A stretch of 64,000 nucleotides of DNA. It comes from Nocardioides zeae (GTDB lineage Bacteria > Actinomycetota > Actinomycetes > Propionibacteriales > Nocardioidaceae). Each line of letters opens with the position of its first letter. Position 1 is the first letter of the stretch. A model generated the notes under the pieces. That model had not been told where the DNA came from, did no database searches, and saw only the letters and a list, made by a program, of their open reading frames with translations. The translations under genes were made by a program, and so were the position numbers. Of the stretch, positions 1-7,954 are shown one piece after another. The DNA lies in NCBI RefSeq assembly GCF_030818655.1, contig NZ_JAUTAN010000001.1:4316405-4380404 (forward strand), read 5' to 3'.

Positions 1-575
1 CGCCAACGCCGGGCTCATCCGGCCCGGCTCGACCTGGACGACCCCCCTGTCGACCTGGCGCACCGTCCTCGACGTCAACCTGCTCGGCGCCGTCCACACC
101 CTCGCCGCCTTCCTCCCCGACATGGTCGAGCGCGACGCGGCCGGCGGCCGTGGTCCTGACCGCGTCGGTGGCCGGCCTCACCGCCGCGCCCGGCTTCGCG
201 GCCTATGCGGCCAGCAAGCACGCGGTGGTCGGACTGGCCGAAGGACTGCAGGTCGAGCTGGCCGAGGCGGGTGCGGACCACGTGCGGGTCAGCGTGGTGT
301 GCCCGGGCGGGGTGGACACCGCCATCTGGCGCAGCGCCGGCCCCGCCGCCCCCGGGCTCGACGAGGTCGCCCGCCGTCGCTTCGCCGCGGTCGGCGGTCC
401 CCGCACCGACCAGGCGGACCCGGCCGCGATCGCCCGCCTGACCCTCGACGCGGTCGAGGAGGGCCGCTCCTGGGTCGTGCCGATCGAGCCGCACCACCGC
501 GAGGCGCTCGCCTCTCGTGCCCACGACCTCGCCGCCGCCGCGGCGGCCGACGGCGGCCTCGTCTACGGACGCTGA
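1..575 (+). CDS. SDR family oxidoreductase, 5' truncated, one apparent +1 frameshift
   Basis: The 3' part of a short-chain dehydrogenase/reductase; the Rossmann N-terminus lies outside the window. Reading starts with ANAG (the NAG motif), then DVNLLG, and after a frame change ASVAG and the catalytic Y-x-x-x-K as YAASK. The frame moves by +1 between about 137 and 150: upstream codons ending LPDMVERDA and downstream codons starting VVLTASVAG are both good SDR sequence but in different frames. One surplus base in the GC-rich stretch explains this, as in four other genes of the window, so a sequencing or assembly insertion is more likely than a pseudogene. Substrate unknown. It ends 44 bp before the solute-binding protein gene on the same strand. 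Confidence 0.8.
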   Translation, partial: PTPGSSGPARPGRPPCRPGAPSSTSTCSAPSTPSPPSSPTWSSATRPAAVVLTASVAGLTAAPGFAAYAASKHAVVGLAEGLQVELAEAGADHVRVSVVCPGGVDTAIWRSAGPAAPGLDEVARRRFAAVGGPRTDQADPAAIARLTLDAVEEGRSWVVPIEPHHREALASRAHDLAAAAAADGGLVYGR

Positions 576-618
576 CCCCCCGCTCCTCCCCATCCACCGA
601 CGCATGCAGGAGACCACG

Positions 619-1659
619 ATGAAGAAGCGAACCCCCGTCACCCTGACCGCCGCCCTGGTGGGCGTCGGCCTCCTCGCCGCAGGCTGCGGGTCGAGCCAGC
701 CGACGGCGTCCGGACCGGTCGACGGCGACTGGGACGCCGTCGTGGCGGCCGCCGAGGAGGAGGGCTCGGTGCTGCTCTACTCCACGCAGCACCCGGACAA
801 CCTGGCCCGGCTCGAGACCGCGTTCGAGGCGGCGTACCCCGACATCGACCTCGAGTTCGTGCGCGGCACCGACGTCGAGATCACCCCGCGGGTCGAGACG
901 GAGGCGCAGACCGGGCGGGGGATGGCCGACGTCCACATGACCTCCGACCCCGCCTGGGCCGAGCGTGCGGCGGAGTCCGGTGACCTCTCGACCCCGGTCG
1001 TCGGCCCGTCGTTCGACGACCCCGACTACGACCGTGCGGCCAGCATCATGGAGGACAAGCTCTTCCTCGCGGGGGCGGCCGTGATGGCGATGGGGTGGAA
1101 CACCGACGCGGTGCCCGAGGGCCTCGACGACGTCGAGGACATCCTCGACCCGCGCTTCGAGGGCAAGGTCGGTGTCGTCGACCCGGCGGGCTTCGCCTCC
1201 GTGGTCGACGAGTACCGCTTCTTCGACGCCAACTGGGGCGACGGCGACTTCAACGAGCGGCTGGCCGACCTCGAGCCGCGGGTCTACCCCAGCGTCCTCG
1301 GCATCGCCCAGGCCCTGGCCTCGGGCGAGATCGAGGTGACGCCCATGGTCGCCCCGCTCGTGCGCGAGGGCGACACGGGTGCCCCGGTGGACTGGGCACT
1401 GCCCGACCCCGCCTGGGGCGTGCCGATGTACGCCCACGTCCTCGCGGCATCGCCGCACCCCAACGCGGCCCAGGTGCTCGCCGACTTCATGGTCGGGCCG
1501 GAGGGCCAGGAGGCGCTCTCCCTGGGCTACGGCAGCGTCCTCGGCAGCGTCGAGTCGCCCATCACCCGGGCCCAGGACATCCCGTTCCCCGACACGGACT
1601 CGCTCACCTCGGAGTCGGTCGCGGCCTACCAGACCGAGTGGGAGCAGCTCTTCCGCTGA
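619..1659 (+). CDS. ABC transporter solute-binding lipoprotein, family 1, iron(III)-type
   Basis: A 346-residue extracellular solute-binding protein. The ATG at 619 is preceded by AGGAG and opens a lipoprotein signal: MKKR, a hydrophobic stretch, then LLAAGC with the lipidated Cys near residue 20. The mature part resembles AfuA/FbpA-type iron(III) or organic-anion binding proteins (for example VLLYSTQHPDN near the start and a C-terminal segment ending ESVAAYQTEWEQLF). Role inferred: capture of a small anionic ligand or metal complex outside the membrane. No permease or ATPase gene is next to it, so its translocator must be encoded elsewhere or it has another role. It is convergent with the SDR gene that follows. 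Confidence 0.8.
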   Translation: MKKRTPVTLTAALVGVGLLAAGCGSSQPTASGPVDGDWDAVVAAAEEEGSVLLYSTQHPDNLARLETAFEAAYPDIDLEFVRGTDVEITPRVETEAQTGRGMADVHMTSDPAWAERAAESGDLSTPVVGPSFDDPDYDRAASIMEDKLFLAGAAVMAMGWNTDAVPEGLDDVEDILDPRFEGKVGVVDPAGFASVVDEYRFFDANWGDGDFNERLADLEPRVYPSVLGIAQALASGEIEVTPMVAPLVREGDTGAPVDWALPDPAWGVPMYAHVLAASPHPNAAQVLADFMVGPEGQEALSLGYGSVLGSVESPITRAQDIPFPDTDSLTSESVAAYQTEWEQLFR

Positions 1660-1683
1660 GGGTGGTCGGGCGCGGGGCGGTCC

Positions 1684-2379
1684 TCACCAGGGGACGGTGG
1701 CGCCCCGGTGGTCCACGTAGTGCAAGCCGCTGCGTCCGGAGAACGTCTCCACGACGTCGGCCAGACCGCTGGTGCTCGCCTCGACGGACAGGCCCGCGTC
1801 CGGGCCGCCCATCTCGGTCCGCACCCAGCCCGGCGCCAGGAGCAGCAGCGTGCGCGGGTCGTCGGCGTGGCGGGCCGCGAAGCTACGCATCAGCTGGTTG
1901 AGCGCGGACTTGCTGGCCCGGTAGATCTCCCACCCGGTCACGCGGGTGTTGTTCGTGATGCTGCCCTGGCCCGATGACGTGACCGCGAGGACGCCATGGG
2001 GGGTGACCAGGTCGCGGAACTGCTCGACGAAGCGCATCGGGCTGAGCGCGTTGGTCAGCATGAGGCGCTCGAACGTCGCGGTCGAGACCTCCGCCACCGT
2101 CTCCCACCGGTCGTGGGTGATGCCGGCGTTGACCAGCACCAGGTCGAACCGTGCCCCGTCGAGCCGCTCACGCAGGGCGGACACCTGTGCGGTGTCGTTG
2201 ATGTCCACGTGCTCCAGGCGCAACCGGTCGCCCACGCGGTCGGCCGCGTGGGCCAGGTTCCCGCCGGATCCCACCCGCTGGGTCGCCGTCACCGACCACC
2301 CTCGCTCGAGGAACCGTTCGGTCAGGCCCAGGCCGATGCCCCGAGAGGCCCCGACGATCAGTGCGTGCTTGTCGCTCAT
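1684..2379 (-). CDS. SDR family NAD(P)-dependent oxidoreductase
   Basis: A 231-residue classical short-chain dehydrogenase. It has the cofactor loop GASRGIG near residues 9-15, NAG at about 86-88, the catalytic Ser in VTSSGQ, and Y-R-A-S-K as the active-site Tyr/Lys pair near 153-157. The length is typical of a single-domain SDR; the substrate cannot be read from sequence. It is divergent from a TetR regulator across 71 bp that contain an inverted repeat, the usual layout for a TetR repressor controlling its neighbour. An RBS-like GGAAGGTGAGCC lies before the ATG. Confidence 0.85.
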   Translation of the reverse strand: MSDKHALIVGASRGIGLGLTERFLERGWSVTATQRVGSGGNLAHAADRVGDRLRLEHVDINDTAQVSALRERLDGARFDLVLVNAGITHDRWETVAEVSTATFERLMLTNALSPMRFVEQFRDLVTPHGVLAVTSSGQGSITNNTRVTGWEIYRASKSALNQLMRSFAARHADDPRTLLLLAPGWVRTEMGGPDAGLSVEASTSGLADVVETFSGRSGLHYVDHRGATVPW

Positions 2380-2400
2380 GGCTCACCTTCCGCTCATCGT

Positions 2401-2435
2401 CTGTTGAGTGAAGCGTAGGTCATCCTGCTCAACAG
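2401..2435. promoter_or_regulatory. Putative TetR operator between SDR and tetR
   Basis: Inverted repeat CTGTTGAG (2401-2408) and CTCAACAG (2428-2435), 8 bp each with 19 bp between. It lies in the 71-bp divergent promoter region just ahead of a TAGAGT -10-like box (2439-2444), where a bound repressor would block both promoters. Assignment to the adjacent TetR protein is inferred from position. Confidence 0.5.
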
Positions 2436-2450
2436 TTGTAGAGTCAGTTC

Positions 2451-2993
2451 GTGACCACAGCAGAGAAGCCGAGTCGAGCAGCGCAACGCGCCGCGAGTGC
2501 CCGCCGCATCCTCGACGCGGCGCGCGAGGAGTTCGCTGCCCACGGCTACGACAAGGCGACGATCCGCGCCATCGCCTCCCGTGCCGGCGTCGACCCGGCC
2601 CTGGTGATGCAGCACCACGGGTCGAAGGCGGCCCTGTTCCGCAGTGCGGTGCAGCTGACCGGACGCACGGTGGACGACGTCGACGCCCACCTCCGCGAGG
2701 TCGTCGACGCGCGCCTCGACGGGCTGCCGCCCGAGCTCCACGCCCTCGTGCGGTCGATGCTCACCGTGCCGGAGGCGTCGGAGTCCATGCGGGCCTACCT
2801 CGACGAGCGCGTGGTCAACCTCGCCGGCGCCCTGCAGGGTCCTGATGCCGAGGCGCGAGCCGCGCTCGCCGTGTGTGCGCTGCTGGGGTTGACGATCGGG
2901 AAGCACTTCCTCCACCTCGACGTCTTCGACCGCATCCCGGAGGCCGACGTGGCACGCGTGGCCGGTGCTCGGCTGTCGGGGCCAGGCGGCTGA
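2451..2993 (+). CDS. TetR/AcrR family transcriptional regulator
   Basis: A 180-residue TetR-type repressor. The N-terminal helix-turn-helix spans about residues 15-60, with RRILDAAREEFAAHGY followed by ATIRAIASRAGVDPALVMQHHGSKAALF; the C-terminal ligand-binding half is divergent as usual. The start is GTG 2451: TAGAGT sits 6 nt upstream, so the mRNA is probably leaderless. It is divergent from the SDR at 1684-2379, its most likely target, and an inverted repeat lies between them. The ligand is unknown. Confidence 0.9.
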   Translation: MTTAEKPSRAAQRAASARRILDAAREEFAAHGYDKATIRAIASRAGVDPALVMQHHGSKAALFRSAVQLTGRTVDDVDAHLREVVDARLDGLPPELHALVRSMLTVPEASESMRAYLDERVVNLAGALQGPDAEARAALAVCALLGLTIGKHFLHLDVFDRIPEADVARVAGARLSGPGG

Positions 2994-3028
2994 CCCCCGC
3001 AACGACCGACGGGGTCAGGACGCGAGGC

Positions 3029-3835
3029 TCAGCGGCACCGCGCCTCGAGCCACCTCACCGCGAAGGCGCAGATCGCGGCGGCGTCGACCACGAGGGTGCG
3101 GGCCGCGCCCACCTGACCGAGCCGGTGCGGGTGCTCCGCGACGAACCCCCGCACGACGTCGGCGAAGTAGTCCTCCGCGAGGCCGTCGACGACCGGCACG
3201 CTCGTGTCGAACTCCTCGACCATCCGCCAGGTGACCTGGCCGTCGACGAGCAACGGCACCTCGTAGTGGATGACGCGCTTGCCCGGGACGTCGGCGAGGG
3301 CCTCGGCGTGGTGCAGGAGCGTCATGGTGTCCCAGGGGGCGCCGAGCATGACCACCTTCCCGCCGGCGGCGACGAGGCGGGCGAGGGGCGAGCCCGCGCC
3401 GTACCCGTGGTCGAGGGGGTGGTCGCGCGTGAACGCCTCGGCCTCGGCGCCGATCGCTGCCACGGACGCACCGGGGCTGCCGCTGCGGCGGGCGTCGGGC
3501 CACGTGCGCAGGAACTCCGGCAGGGTGCCGTTGTCGCGGTGGGCGCGCGACGTCGCGGCGTCGAAGGGCGGCACGTGGGGGCGCCACGCGGCCGGGACCC
3601 GTCCGGTGGCGTCGAGGAGCACGTCGTAGCGCGCGTCCCAGTCGGTGTAGGCCAGCACCGTGCCGCCCGGCGAGACGGCGTCGAGCAGTCCTCCGACCAC
3701 CGCGTCGGGGCCGTTGAGCAGCGGGCCGACGCCGCCGAGCGCGCCGTGCGCCATGACGACGTCGCCGGGCGACAACCCGAGGTCGCGGAGCTGGGCGGCG
3801 ACGTCCGCGCGGGTCACGAAGGCGGGGGTGCTCAC
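3029..3835 (-). CDS. Aminoglycoside N(3)-acetyltransferase family protein, AAC(3)-like
   Basis: A 268-residue protein of the AAC(3)/YokD acetyltransferase family, which uses acetyl-CoA to acylate the 3-amino group of 2-deoxystreptamine aminoglycosides. Family features: the N-terminal LGLSPGDVVMAHGALGGVG, HRDNGTLPEFLRTWP, and the motif GSPLARLVAAGGKVVMLGAP followed by MTLLHHAEALAD. Length agrees with the family (about 260-290). Proteins of this family are common in soil actinobacteria and not all confer resistance, so resistance is possible but not shown. It stands alone, convergent with the TetR gene and with no mobile element within 7 kb. The GTG or ATG region near 3835 is accepted as start. 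Confidence 0.85.
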   Translation of the reverse strand: MSTPAFVTRADVAAQLRDLGLSPGDVVMAHGALGGVGPLLNGPDAVVGGLLDAVSPGGTVLAYTDWDARYDVLLDATGRVPAAWRPHVPPFDAATSRAHRDNGTLPEFLRTWPDARRSGSPGASVAAIGAEAEAFTRDHPLDHGYGAGSPLARLVAAGGKVVMLGAPWDTMTLLHHAEALADVPGKRVIHYEVPLLVDGQVTWRMVEEFDTSVPVVDGLAEDYFADVVRGFVAEHPHRLGQVGAARTLVVDAAAICAFAVRWLEARCR

Positions 3836-3861
3836 GGCGGGATCATCCCCCGGGGCGGCCC

Positions 3862-4710
3862 TCAGAGCAGGCCGTGACGGCGCGCGACGTTCGCGGCCTG
3901 CACGCGGTTGGCGACCCCCAGCTTGGCCATCGCGCCCTTCATGTAGGACTTCACGGTCTGCTCCGTCAGGCCGAGCCGGTGCGCCACGGCGGCGTTCGAC
4001 AGTCCCTCGCCCGCGCCGCGCACGACGTCCCGCTCCCGCGGCGTCAACCGGACCTCGCCCCCCGCTGCCTCGTCGTCGGTCCCGGCGCGCGTGCCGCCGA
4101 GGAGGGCCGCCAGGCGCTCCCGGGCGCGCGGATCGGTCGTGGTGCCCATGAGGTCGACGAGCTCGGCGTACAGCTCCGGGGCCATGGCGGGGGCCGCGGC
4201 CGGCGCGGCGCGCCGCGCCACCTCGCTCTCGATGTGGATCTCGCGGGCCAGCTCCGCGACGACAGGACGCAGGCGGTCGGCGAGGACCGACCCGAAGTCC
4301 GTACGGCGACGCTCGGCCAGGTAGAGCACCGCGCTCACCGGCGACCCCGGGAGGGCGATCGGGAGGCTGATGACGGAGACGAGCCCCTCCGGGCTCACCT
4401 CGCGGTGGTACCGCTTCGTGATGCCGCGGGCGCTGGCGTAGTCGGACACGGCGGTGGGCCGCGCCGCGGCCAGGGTCCGGCCGCCCAGTCCCTCGCCGGA
4501 GCGGACGGTGAGGTTCACCAGGGACGACGTCTGGAGGCCGCGCGACGCCGAGATCACGAAGCTGCGGCGGTCGGGGTTGACGAGGCCCGCGAAGCCGATG
4601 GGCAGACCGGTCCGGCGCAGTGCCTCACCGAGGCCGCGGTTGAGGACGGCGGTGACGTCGGGGGTCGGGCGCTGCACGGAGGCCTCCTCGCAGGGGGGTC
4701 GGGGCCCCAT
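3862..4710 (-). CDS. LuxR-type response regulator with GAF-like sensor domain
   Basis: A 282-residue regulator. Residues about 15-165 resemble a GAF domain (a small-molecule sensor fold) and the C-terminal 65 residues are a LuxR/GerE helix-turn-helix: LTPRERDVVRGAGEGLSNAAVAHRLGLTEQTVKSYM (read in two parts), ending in RRHGLL. There is no receiver-domain aspartate pattern, so it is probably ligand-regulated rather than phosphorylated. It is divergent from the MFS symporter gene across about 170 bp that hold strong inverted repeats, so it probably controls that transporter. The signal molecule is not predictable. Confidence 0.8.
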   Translation of the reverse strand: MGPRPPCEEASVQRPTPDVTAVLNRGLGEALRRTGLPIGFAGLVNPDRRSFVISASRGLQTSSLVNLTVRSGEGLGGRTLAAARPTAVSDYASARGITKRYHREVSPEGLVSVISLPIALPGSPVSAVLYLAERRRTDFGSVLADRLRPVVAELAREIHIESEVARRAAPAAAPAMAPELYAELVDLMGTTTDPRARERLAALLGGTRAGTDDEAAGGEVRLTPRERDVVRGAGEGLSNAAVAHRLGLTEQTVKSYMKGAMAKLGVANRVQAANVARRHGLL

Positions 4711-4721
4711 GATCGCCCAGC

Positions 4722-4810
4722 GTGACCTGGGTCACCACCCTCCGAAGGGGGTGGTGCTCCGGCAGCGGGGGCGGGGGAGCGGCGTACCCCCGTTGGAGGG
4801 TGGTGACCTG
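4722..4810. promoter_or_regulatory. Nested operator-like inverted repeats between luxR-type gene and MFS gene
   Basis: A perfect 13-bp inverted repeat, GTCACCACCCTCC at 4731-4743 and GGAGGGTGGTGAC at 4795-4807. A third ACCACCC-type arm (GGGGGTGGTG, about 4747-4756) makes a tight hairpin with the first. GTGACC-TG-GGTCAC (4722-4735) overlaps its left edge. Multiple phased copies of one word in a divergent promoter suggest cooperative binding of the neighbouring LuxR-type regulator; this is inference. Confidence 0.55.
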
Positions 4811-4881
4811 TCGGTGTGACGGCCGACACTTCCGCCGCCGGTCGACACCAGGTCGCCGCCCGAACCGACCACGGAGGTCGC

Positions 4882-6237
4882 ATGAGCACCACGTCGACGA
4901 CACCGCCCGGGCACGTCGCCCCACGGGGGGACCGCCCGCAGGAGATGCGGAAGGTCGCCGTCGCCAGCTGCGTCGGCACCACGATCGAGTACTACGACTT
5001 CTTCATCTACGGCACCGCCGCCGCCCTCGTCTTCCCGACGGTGTTCTTCCCCGCGCTGGGGTCCACCGCGGGCACGGTCGCCTCCTTCGCGACGTTCGCG
5101 GTCGCCTTCGTGGCGCGTCCGCTCGGTGCCGTGCTCTTCGGCCACTTCGGCGACCGGCTCGGCCGCAAGCGCACCCTCGTCACGACGCTCCTGCTCATGG
5201 GTGCGGCGACGGTCGCGATCGGCCTGCTGCCGACGGCGGCGGCCATCGGCGTGCTCGCGCCCATCGCCCTCGTGGTGCTGCGCTTCCTCCAGGGCCTCGC
5301 GGTCGGCGGCGAGTGGGCGGGGGCGAACCTGCTGACGGCGGAGTACGCGCCGGTCGGCAAGCGCGGCTTCTACGCCGTCTTCCCGCAGCTCGGCCCGGCC
5401 TTCGCCTTCGCGCTGTCGAGCGCGACCTTCCTGGTGAGCGACGCCGTGCTCGGCACCACGGACGGGGCGTTCCTCAGCTACGGCTGGCGCATCCCCTTCA
5501 TCGCGAGCGCGCTCATGGTGGCCGTGGGGCTCTACATCCGGATCAGCATCGAGGAGACCCCGGCGTTCCGTGCCGAGGCCGAGCGGGCCGACCGGGCGGA
5601 GGACGTCGCCGGCGCGAAGCGCCCGCTCCCGTTCGTCGAGGTGGTGCGCCAGCAGCCGCTCGAGATCCTGCTGTCCGCCGGCCTCATGAGCGTGCTCTTC
5701 GGCTTCTTCTACATGGGGACGGCCTACCTCACCGCCTACGGCACCGCACCCGAGGGCGCCGCGCTCGACCGGCAGTTCGTGCTCTCCACGGGCATCGTGG
5801 CCGCCCTGGCCCTCGGCGTGGCCACCCTCGCCGGCGGCGTGTGGTCGGACCGTGTCGGCCGTCGCCCGGTGATCATCACGTCCGGCGTGCTGGCGCTCGC
5901 CTGGTCGCTGGTGCTCTTCCCGCTCCTCGACACCGACACCCCGCTCGCGTTCGCGGCCGGCGTGGTCGTGACGCTCGCGATCTTCGGTCTCGCCTTCGGT
6001 CCGGTCGGGGCCTACCTGCCGGAGCTCTTCGAGACCCGCTTCCGCTACACGGGCGCCGGTGCGGGCTACAACCTGGGTGGCGTGCTCGGCGGCGCGGTCC
6101 CGCCGCTGCTGGCGCCGGGCCTCACCGCGTCGTACGGCAGCATCGCCGTCGGCGTCATGCTCGCCCTGCTGGCCGTGCTCAGCATCGCCTGCACGGTCGC
6201 CCTCCGCGGTCGCACCCGCATGGCCGTGGCCGGCTGA
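4882..6237 (+). CDS. MFS transporter, metabolite:H+ symporter (MHS) type
   Basis: A 451-residue major facilitator protein with about 12 membrane segments, of the MHS group (ProP/ShiA/KgtP-like importers of osmolytes, aromatic or dicarboxylic acids). Family marks: TTIEYYDFFIYGTAAALVF in TM1, the loop GDRLGRKRTL between TM2 and TM3, GLAVGGEWAGA in TM4, and a second SDRVGRRPV loop in the C-terminal half. The ATG at 4882 is chosen because ACGGAGG lies 6-7 nt upstream. It is divergent from the GAF-LuxR gene. Proton-driven uptake of an organic acid is inferred; the substrate is unknown. Confidence 0.85.
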   Translation: MSTTSTTPPGHVAPRGDRPQEMRKVAVASCVGTTIEYYDFFIYGTAAALVFPTVFFPALGSTAGTVASFATFAVAFVARPLGAVLFGHFGDRLGRKRTLVTTLLLMGAATVAIGLLPTAAAIGVLAPIALVVLRFLQGLAVGGEWAGANLLTAEYAPVGKRGFYAVFPQLGPAFAFALSSATFLVSDAVLGTTDGAFLSYGWRIPFIASALMVAVGLYIRISIEETPAFRAEAERADRAEDVAGAKRPLPFVEVVRQQPLEILLSAGLMSVLFGFFYMGTAYLTAYGTAPEGAALDRQFVLSTGIVAALALGVATLAGGVWSDRVGRRPVIITSGVLALAWSLVLFPLLDTDTPLAFAAGVVVTLAIFGLAFGPVGAYLPELFETRFRYTGAGAGYNLGGVLGGAVPPLLAPGLTASYGSIAVGVMLALLAVLSIACTVALRGRTRMAVAG

Positions 6238-6255
6238 GCCGGACGCGCCTGCACA

Positions 6256-6291
6256 GGAGGCCGTCGCACCCGGGTGGGTGCGACGGCCTCC
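6256..6291. terminator. Bidirectional hairpin terminator
   Basis: Perfect 16-bp stem, GGAGGCCGTCGCACCC at 6256-6271 and its complement at 6276-6291, with a GGGT loop. It lies in the 60-bp gap between the convergent MFS and acyl-CoA ligase genes. There is no long U tract, as is common in high-GC actinobacteria. Confidence 0.8.
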
Positions 6292-6297
6292 TCGCGT

Positions 6298-7947
6298 TCA
6301 GGAGCCCCGCAGCTCGCGGCGCAGGATCTTCCCCGTCACCGTCTTCGGGAGCTCGTCGATCACGACGACCTGGCGGGGGTACTTGTACGCCGCCATCCGC
6401 TCCCGGCAGTGCTCGATCAGCTCCTCGGGCGTGGCCTCCCGGCCCGCGTGCAGGCTCACGAACGCCTTCACCGTCTCGCCCCGCTTCTCGTCGGGCACGC
6501 CGACGACCGCGGACTCCCGCACCGCCGGGTGCTCGGCCAGGACGTCCTCGACCTCCCGCGGCCAGACCTTGTAGCCCGACGCGTTGATCATGTCCTTCTT
6601 GCGGTCGACGATGAAGATCCAGCCGTCGTCGTTCATGAACCCGACGTCACCCGACCGCAGCGACCGCCCGGGCAGGCTCGCCTCCGTCTCCCGCGGCTTG
6701 CCCCAGTAGCCCGCCACCACCTGCGGCCCCTCGGCCACGATCTCGCCGACCTCGCCGAGGGGTACGTCGTGGCCGTCGTCCCCGAGGACGCGCACCACCG
6801 TCGAGGGCACGGGCACGCCGACGGACAGCGCCCCCGAGACCGGGTCGACCGGCGAGGGCGTGCCGAACGGCGTCAGCGTCATCGGGCTCGTCGTCTCCGT
6901 CAGGCCGTAGGCGTTGTGCACCTGCAGTCCCGTCGCCTCGAGGAACCGCTTCTCGGCCGTCGGCGAGATCGCCGCGCCGCCGGAGTAGACGGAGGTGAGC
7001 GAGGAGAAGTGGTCGGGGGTGAAGTCCGGGTGGTTGAGCAGGGCGTTGAAGGCCGTGATCGCCCCGATCGTGCACGTCGGCCGGTGCTCGGCCAGCGCGT
7101 CGAGCACCACCGCCGGCTCGAAGCGGTAGGCCAGCACCAGGGGCATCGGCGCCAGGAAGCTGACCGCGATGTGTCCGATCAGCCCCGTGATGTGGAAGAG
7201 CGGCGCGATGCCGAACACCGAGCCGCCCGGCCGGAAGCGCGCCCAGTCGCGGTAGACGGTCGCGGTGAACACCACGTTGCCGTGGGTGTTCATCGCGCCC
7301 TTCGGCACGCCGGTGGTGCCCGACGTGTAGGTCAGGAACGCGACGTCCTCCGGCCCGAGCGTCACGGGCGGCGGCACCTGGCCGCGGTGCGCGTCGATGA
7401 ACGCCGCCAGGTCCGTCGTGCCCTCGTGCCGCTGCCGCTCCGTCCCGGCGAACAGGCGGGGGTCGTGCCGCGTCTGGTGCTCCAGCTCGCTGGTGGTGAG
7501 CACGAGCTCGACGGCGCTGCCGGGGACGACGTCGCGCGCCACCTCGTCGTACAACGACTCCAGGGACACGAGCACCCGCGCCCCCGAGTCCTCGAGGAGG
7601 TAGGTGAGCTCCCGCGCACGGCTCATCGGGTTGACGGAGACCATCACGGCGCCGGCCTTCCACGCCGCGAGCAGCACGACGAGGAACTGCGGCACGTTCT
7701 GCAGGTACGCCGCGACGCGGTCCCCCGGGGCCACGCCGTGCGCGAGGAGACCCGAGGCCAGGGCGTCGCTCTGCGCGTCGAGCTCGGCGCGGGTGAGCAC
7801 CCCGTCGAAGTAGCGCACGGCCACACCGTCGGGCTCCTGGGCGAGGCCCGCGCGGAACATCGCGAGGGCGTTGCGGTGGTCCGGCTCGATCTCCGGCGGT
7901 TGCTGGCCGTAGCGGTCCAGCCACGGCCGTTCGTCGTAGACGCTCAC
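6298..7947 (-). CDS. AMP-dependent acyl-CoA synthetase / long-chain fatty-acid-CoA ligase family
   Basis: A 549-residue adenylate-forming ligase that activates a carboxylic acid to its acyl-CoA. Visible motifs: the P-loop YTSGTTGVPKGAMNTHGN (about 190-207), the A5 motif NAYGLTETTSP, A7/A8 as SGDVGFMNDDGWIFIVDRKK then DMINASGYKVWPREVE, and the C-terminal catalytic Lys in PKTVTGKILRRELR. The start is taken as GTG 7947, 8 nt after the stop of the upstream cyclase gene, giving a two-gene operon (cyclase then ligase). Context with a cyclase, a luciferase-like monooxygenase and a TetR-type regulator suggests catabolism of a cyclic or terpenoid acid; the acid itself is unknown. Confidence 0.85.
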   Translation of the reverse strand: MSVYDERPWLDRYGQQPPEIEPDHRNALAMFRAGLAQEPDGVAVRYFDGVLTRAELDAQSDALASGLLAHGVAPGDRVAAYLQNVPQFLVVLLAAWKAGAVMVSVNPMSRARELTYLLEDSGARVLVSLESLYDEVARDVVPGSAVELVLTTSELEHQTRHDPRLFAGTERQRHEGTTDLAAFIDAHRGQVPPPVTLGPEDVAFLTYTSGTTGVPKGAMNTHGNVVFTATVYRDWARFRPGGSVFGIAPLFHITGLIGHIAVSFLAPMPLVLAYRFEPAVVLDALAEHRPTCTIGAITAFNALLNHPDFTPDHFSSLTSVYSGGAAISPTAEKRFLEATGLQVHNAYGLTETTSPMTLTPFGTPSPVDPVSGALSVGVPVPSTVVRVLGDDGHDVPLGEVGEIVAEGPQVVAGYWGKPRETEASLPGRSLRSGDVGFMNDDGWIFIVDRKKDMINASGYKVWPREVEDVLAEHPAVRESAVVGVPDEKRGETVKAFVSLHAGREATPEELIEHCRERMAAYKYPRQVVVIDELPKTVTGKILRRELRGS

Positions 7948-7954
7948 GCCGGGC

